Assembly: GCA_002729515.1 (NCBI GenBank)
Contig: PBYF01000018.1
Coordinates: 1-44,448, forward strand
Source: Deltaproteobacteria bacterium
GTDB lineage: Bacteria > Myxococcota_A > UBA9160 > SMWR01
DNA: 44,448 nt
Direction of reading: 5' to 3'
This document shows, piece after piece, positions 40,870 through 44,448 of the stretch. The first letter of the stretch is position 1, and each line of letters begins with the position of its first letter. The notes under the pieces were generated by a model. It did not search any database. It was not told where the DNA came from and saw nothing but the letters and a program-made list of their open reading frames with translations. A program made the translations under genes and the position numbers.

Positions 40870-41979
40870 CTAGACGACCGGACCTGATCCACCGGTGTAC
40901 AAATCCGACGTGCGGTAGGAAGCGATGAGTTCGCGCACGAAGACCTGCGCCACGGCTGCGACCGGCACGGCGACGAGCAACCCGAGGAAACCCAGGAGGT
41001 TTCCTCCGATCAGCAGCGCCACGATCACCGTCATCGGGTGCAGACCGACGCTGCTACCGACGATCCGGGGAGTCAGCACGAAGCCCTCCAGGTTCTGGAC
41101 CAGGACGTACCAACCCAGCACGCCGGCGAGACGCAGGCCGACACCGTGCTCGAAGAGGCAGAGGGCAGAGGCGAGCCCAAGGGCCAGGGCACTTCCGACG
41201 TAGGGGATGAAGGCAACCGCGCCAGCCACCAGGCCGATCAGCATCGCCATCGGCACACCGAGGGCCGCAAAGCCCAGCGCATAAAGCACTCCGAGAATCA
41301 CGCACACCGTGATCTGGCCGCGCACGAAGCCCGAGAGGAGTTCGTCGACCTTCCTCCAATGCGACACGACGGTGTCGCGGTAGCGCAGAGGGACCATCGA
41401 GACGAACCCGTCCTTAACCGCGCCGAACTCCGCGAGCATGTAGTACGCAATCACCGGAATCACGAAGATCCCGACGACGGCGCCGATGGTGCCGGAGGCC
41501 GTTCCCAGCAGCTTCTGAGCCCAGCCGCCAAGCCGCTCGATGCCGATGCTCTGACGCACCTGGTCGAAGGCCTCGGTCCACGAGGTCGGCACGTCGACAC
41601 CGAGGGATTCGACGTGCGGGAGCACCCAGCGAAGCGCGGCGTTGAGGTACCCGGGGAGGCTCCTCGCCAGCTCGGCCAGCTGTCCAACGAGGACGGGCAC
41701 CAACACGAAGAGAACGAGCGCCAGGATGCCGACGGCGATCAACATCAGTACGAGAACGCCGAATCGGCGGCGCACACCGTGTCTCTCTAGCAGGCGTACG
41801 ACGGGGTCGAGGAAGTAAGCGATGCCCAGCGATACGGCCAGTGGCGTGAGCGCGCCCTTCAGGACGTAGAGGAGGGCGAAGACCACCGCAAGTGAGGTTG
41901 CAGCCACGATCGCGATGCGAATCGAACGGTCGATGAAGGCGCGGTCGTCGCTGGGCCCCGCAGCCGAACCGTCACTCAT
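40870..41979 (-). CDS. AI-2E family (PerM-like) permease
   Basis: A 369-residue, seven- to eight-helix membrane protein of the AI-2E/PerM family. It shows PLAVSLGIAYFLDPVVRLLERHGVRR near the start, an amphipathic middle (LPGYLNAALRWVLPHVESLG), IPVIAYYMLAEF, FVRGQITVCVILGVLYALG and, late, PRIVGSSVGLHPMTVIVALLIGG, which are diagnostic. Members export AI-2, act in sodium antiport or have unknown cargo. The ATG overlaps the end of the M18 remnant by four bases. Confidence 0.93.
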   Translation of the reverse strand: MSDGSAAGPSDDRAFIDRSIRIAIVAATSLAVVFALLYVLKGALTPLAVSLGIAYFLDPVVRLLERHGVRRRFGVLVLMLIAVGILALVLFVLVPVLVGQLAELARSLPGYLNAALRWVLPHVESLGVDVPTSWTEAFDQVRQSIGIERLGGWAQKLLGTASGTIGAVVGIFVIPVIAYYMLAEFGAVKDGFVSMVPLRYRDTVVSHWRKVDELLSGFVRGQITVCVILGVLYALGFAALGVPMAMLIGLVAGAVAFIPYVGSALALGLASALCLFEHGVGLRLAGVLGWYVLVQNLEGFVLTPRIVGSSVGLHPMTVIVALLIGGNLLGFLGLLVAVPVAAVAQVFVRELIASYRTSDLYTGGSGPVV

Positions 41980-42344
41980 GACGCGTAGAACAGCCTGCGT
42001 ACCTCGACCATCGGAGCCACGTCCCCGATACCGGCCAGCTCACCGCAGGAGTTCATCGAGAGCCTGGGGTTCGCGACATCCGGCTCGAGCCGCAGCTCGG
42101 GCGAATCCGTGTGGGTACCGACAGCGCGGGATCCACCCGCTGACGGCGACTCGATGCCGACCTCAGAGGCGACGAAGCGCCCCTCCCCACGGACGGTGTA
42201 ACGACGGGCGACGGGTGAGAAGTCCCGGACCGGTCCCTCGCAGAAACCCGTGGCATCGAGGCGCTGCACGCACTCGGCCACGGCGGGGTCGGGCGCCGGT
42301 GAACAATCGCTGGAGGCGAGGAGTTCCGCGAACGCGTCCGGCAT
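41976..42344 (-). pseudogene. M18 aminopeptidase collapsed to its two ends by internal deletion
   Basis: A 122-codon frame reads first like the N-terminus of an M18 (aspartyl-type) aminopeptidase (AVAECVQRLDATGF, then GTHTDSPELRLEP with the first metal His at 78). At about residue 94 it jumps to what looks like the family C-terminus (LSMNSCGELAGIGDVAPMVE; usual form SMHSxRE). About 300 central residues with the other metal ligands are missing, and the late His is Asn. The stop still overlaps the permease start. It cannot be an active peptidase. ATG 42344 lacks a clear Shine-Dalgarno. Confidence 0.65.
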
Positions 42345-42442
42345 GGCGACAACACCATAGCAGTGGTGCGGGAACTCGGACCGTGATTCGATTCCCAGAT
42401 AAAGCAATCTTCGAGACCCGCTGCGCGGGGTGAAACGAAGCC

Positions 42443-42724
42443 GTGGACGACTTTGCTCTGAACGACCTGACGCTGGCCAACATCGCGACGCAGAGCATCC
42501 CTCACGCTGCCGGAGAAGTCTGGGCGTCGCTGCTCTGGGAGGTCCACTGGGAGTTCGTGCGGGCCTGCGAGGAAGAGTTCGTCCAGCTCTTCGCGGGCAC
42601 TGCAGCGGGGGGCTCGATCGACCTCGTCGCAGAAGGCACGACGCTCCAGGTGATCACTTCCGCCGGCCAGACTGCCGCGCAGCTCGCCGCCAACGTGGCA
42701 GCGGCAACATGCGCTGCGGCGGCT
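42443..42724 (+). pseudogene. Remnant with M36 metallopeptidase C-terminal motif
   Basis: From GTG 42443 the frame gives [20 protein letters not shown] then SLLWEVHW, close to the C-terminal helix motif of M36 (fungalysin/MepA) peptidases. It next reads [20 protein letters not shown], a pattern seen in surface repeat proteins, before running antisense into murQ. The catalytic HExxH part is absent and a TGA sits 12 bases upstream in frame. I read it as decayed fragments rather than a gene. Confidence 0.4.
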
Positions 42725-43552
42725 CTAGCGACTGGCCAATTCCACCGCCCGCCCGATGTCGCCTCCGGTGCGTTCGAGCAGGCTCGCAGCGCCTTTGCGG
42801 TCCACTTCGGCCAGTATCATGACAATGCGCTCGCCGCGCTCTCGCAGCTTCCGCGACACCGGCCGCACGCACGTCATCAGGTTCCCCGAGACGCAGCCGA
42901 GCCGCACCATCACCGTGGTGGAGAGCAGGTGCAGGATCATCTTCTGGGCGAGCCCGCCCTTCATGCGGGTCGAGCCGGCAATCACCTCGGGTCCCACCGC
43001 GGGAGCAATGCTGATCGCGGCGGCCCGAGCCAGAGGCGAACAGGCGTCGCAGGTGATCCCGATCGTGTGCGCACCCAGCGCGCGGGCGGCCTCCAGACAA
43101 CCCAGGGTAAACGGGGTCGTCCCCGAGGCGGAGAGCGCCACCACGGCGTCTCCCCTCGCGAGGCCCCGCTCGCGCAGCGCGGTGGCCCCGGATTCCGCGT
43201 CGTCCTCGGCGCCTTCCACGGCTCGTGAGAGCGCGGGGAGGCCCCCGGCGATCACCGCCTGCACGCGCCCCGGCGGCACCCCGAACGTCGGCGGGATCTC
43301 CGCGGCGTCGAGCGCGCCCAGGCGCCCCGAGGTTCCCGCTCCGACGTTGAACCAGTGACCCCCTCTCCCGAGCACGCCCGCGAGCACATCCGCCGCCGCC
43401 GCGACCTCGGCCAGCACTTTCCCCACCCCAAGCCACGCCTTGTGGTCTTCGGCATGAATCGCCTCGATGATCTCCGCCACGCTGCGGCGGTCGAGGTCCC
43501 GCGTATCATCGTGCACCGCCTCCGTGGACGGCGCGCACATTTTGAGTTCCAT
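42725..43552 (-). CDS. murQ: N-acetylmuramic acid 6-phosphate etherase
   Basis: MurQ splits the lactyl ether of MurNAc-6-phosphate when wall sugars are recycled. The 275 residues follow the SIS-fold family: [30 protein letters not shown] in two contiguous parts, [41 protein letters not shown] and GNLMTCVRP. It is some 20 residues shorter than E. coli MurQ at the C-terminus. ATG 43552 fits the family start; the longer frame lies opposite mutS2. An inverted repeat overlaps the start. Confidence 0.94.
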   Translation of the reverse strand: MELKMCAPSTEAVHDDTRDLDRRSVAEIIEAIHAEDHKAWLGVGKVLAEVAAAADVLAGVLGRGGHWFNVGAGTSGRLGALDAAEIPPTFGVPPGRVQAVIAGGLPALSRAVEGAEDDAESGATALRERGLARGDAVVALSASGTTPFTLGCLEAARALGAHTIGITCDACSPLARAAAISIAPAVGPEVIAGSTRMKGGLAQKMILHLLSTTVMVRLGCVSGNLMTCVRPVSRKLRERGERIVMILAEVDRKGAASLLERTGGDIGRAVELASR

Positions 43553-43589
43553 GTCGATCGTGAGTGACCCAGAATGCTCAAAATGGAAC
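43538..43589. promoter_or_regulatory. Inverted repeats around the murQ start
   Basis: CATTTTGAG (43538-43546) is matched by CTCAAAATG (43577-43585), and GTTCCAT (43546-43552) by ATGGAAC (43583-43589). Two overlapping inverted repeats thus span the murQ start codon and the space to mutS2. A repressor operator for murQ is a fair guess; no murR-type gene is visible in the window. Confidence 0.35.
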
Positions 43590-43603
43590 GAATCGGTGCG
43601 GTC

Positions 43604-43609
43604 TAGAAT
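43604..43609 (+). promoter_or_regulatory. -10 element of mutS2
   Basis: TAGAAT ends seven bases before the mutS2 ATG, so transcription would start at or within a base of the ATG. No Shine-Dalgarno precedes the ATG, which fits a leaderless mRNA. The -35 region is not recognisable. Confidence 0.4.
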
Positions 43610-43615
43610 GTGCAA

Positions 43616-44448
43616 ATGAGCTTCGAGATCTCGCAAAAGACGCTCGAACGGCTGGAATGGGCACAGGTTCTCGAACGTCTGGCGGTGCACGCGCGCACCC
43701 CGCAGGCGCGCCGGGAGATCGTGGGCCGCGACACGGACGCTCTTCCGGGCGCCGCGATCTTCTCTCCAGACGACACCGGAATGCGCGAGAGCCTCGCCGA
43801 GACGCGCGAGGCCCTCGCGGTCCTCGCAGACGCACCGGCGCCGCTCTCCGGCGCCTCGGACCTTTCGCAGAGCCTCGACCGGGTCCGGAAGGGTGGAGTC
43901 CTCGACGTCGAAGCGCTGCGCCGCGTGGCCAGCACCCTGGGCGCACTGCAGACAGCCGCGCGCTTCCTGGGAGAACGCTCCGACAAGGCGCCGCACCTCG
44001 CCGCCCTCGCCGACCAGATCGCCCCGAACACCCCTCTGCGCACCCAGATCGAAGCGGTGATCGAAGAGAGCGGCGAGGTGCGGGAGACCGCGTCGGCCGA
44101 ACTGGCCGAAGCGCGCCGAGATTCGCGCCGACTGACTGGTGAGATCCAGCGCCACGTCGAGCGCCTGCTCGGAAGCCCTGAGGTGTGCAGCCACCTCTCC
44201 GACAACTGGGCCACGCTGCGCAACGACCGCTACGTCCTGCCGGTCCGGGCGGATTCGCGGGGCGCCGTGCCCGGTATCGTCCACGACGCCTCACGCTCGG
44301 GAATGACGCTATTCATCGAGCCCCAGGCGCTGGTCGATCTCAACAATCTCCACAAGCGCGCGGAACTCCAAGCGGCCCGGGAAGTGCGCCGCGTGCTCGG
44401 AGAGCTCTCTGCCGCGGTGGCCGATGCGGCCGACGAGATCGAGGCGGG
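43616..44448 (+). CDS. mutS2: Endonuclease MutS2 (N-terminal part)
   Basis: The frame is open to the right edge for 277 codons. It begins MSFEISQKTLERLEWAQVL and has ETREALAVLADAPAPL. The diagnostic core-domain stretch LRNDRYVLPVRADSRGAVPG is followed by IVHDASRSGMTLFIEPQ and LVDLNNLHKRAEL. MutS2 acts against recombination, or rescues collided ribosomes in Bacillus, through a C-terminal Smr domain that lies beyond this window, as does the ATPase. Confidence 0.95.
   Translation, partial: MSFEISQKTLERLEWAQVLERLAVHARTPQARREIVGRDTDALPGAAIFSPDDTGMRESLAETREALAVLADAPAPLSGASDLSQSLDRVRKGGVLDVEALRRVASTLGALQTAARFLGERSDKAPHLAALADQIAPNTPLRTQIEAVIEESGEVRETASAELAEARRDSRRLTGEIQRHVERLLGSPEVCSHLSDNWATLRNDRYVLPVRADSRGAVPGIVHDASRSGMTLFIEPQALVDLNNLHKRAELQAAREVRRVLGELSAAVADAADEIEA

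Noticed and set aside
42725..44284. Long N-terminal extension of murQ
   Set aside because: The extra 244 codons run antisense to mutS2. MurQ family proteins start close to the chosen ATG at 43552.

Overview
The window is high-GC and densely coding. Almost every gene is an ordinary chromosomal housekeeping gene, so it reads as a piece of a bacterial core chromosome rather than a mobile region. The envelope genes (lolA, lgt, mltG, mreB, ftsK with a gamma domain, an SLT transglycosylase) indicate a diderm (Gram-negative-type) cell wall. The gene orders pgpA-cinA-thpR-recA and ftsK-lolA, the PilZ protein, a lone nrdJ ribonucleotide reductase and the fatty-acid/electron-transfer genes suit an uncultivated deltaproteobacterium-like lineage (Myxococcota, Binatota or Desulfobacterota relatives). 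That placement is an inference; no rRNA or tRNA is present to confirm it.

The standout is a complete Pup-proteasome operon on the minus strand (about 15.4 to 8.0 kb), in the order arc/mpa, dop, pup, prcB, prcA, pafA. It is preceded by a near-consensus promoter and a leader of about 320 nt. It is followed, one nucleotide after pafA, by an undescribed single-pass membrane coiled-coil protein, and then by mreB. All the parts needed for a working system are visible: the Arc C-terminal GQYL tail, the PrcB propeptide with Thr43, Asp17 and Lys33 (mature numbering), the carboxylate-amine ligase core of PafA and Dop, and a Pup that already ends in GGE. Proteasomes are typical of Actinobacteria and a few other phyla, so a full operon with its own membrane partner in a diderm is the main find.

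Layout. 0-1.7 kb: the start of a heavy-metal-domain protein (minus) and a GT-C-type membrane glycosyltransferase (plus). 1.7-5.2 kb (minus): pgpA-cinA-thpR-recA. 5.5-7.0 kb (plus): ruvX-mltG. 7-15.4 kb (minus): mreB and the proteasome operon. 15.7-18.8 kb (minus): ftsK-lolA. 19.2 kb (plus): ssb. 19.7-25.6 kb (minus): SLT transglycosylase, alpha/beta hydrolase, moaC, ECF sigma, anti-sigma, PEGA-like secreted protein, radC, pilZ. 25.7-26.7 kb (plus): a candidate structured leader and a histidine kinase. 26.7-28.4 kb (minus): a hypothetical gene and lgt. 28.4-31.4 kb (plus): an MFS exporter and ETF-ubiquinone oxidoreductase. 31.5-36.3 kb: inositol-phosphatase-like gene, secreted hypothetical and nrdJ. 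36.3-38.2 kb: F420 reductase, DUF971 and a second IMPase-family phosphatase. 38.2-40.6 kb: tandem repeats, a cupredoxin, and an acyl-CoA dehydrogenase with a long N-terminal extension. 40.6-44.4 kb: an AI-2E family permease, two decayed peptidase remnants, murQ and the start of mutS2.

A second theme is slippage-type tandem duplication. There are four independent arrays (22 bp x2 over the lolA stop; 21 bp x3 in the ssb linker; 27 bp x4.4 intergenic; 21 bp x4 in a signal peptide), and both coding arrays keep the reading frame. The cupredoxin signal peptide has been stretched by heptapeptide copies. Near 42 kb an M18 aminopeptidase has collapsed by internal deletion to its two ends while keeping the ATGA overlap with the downstream permease.
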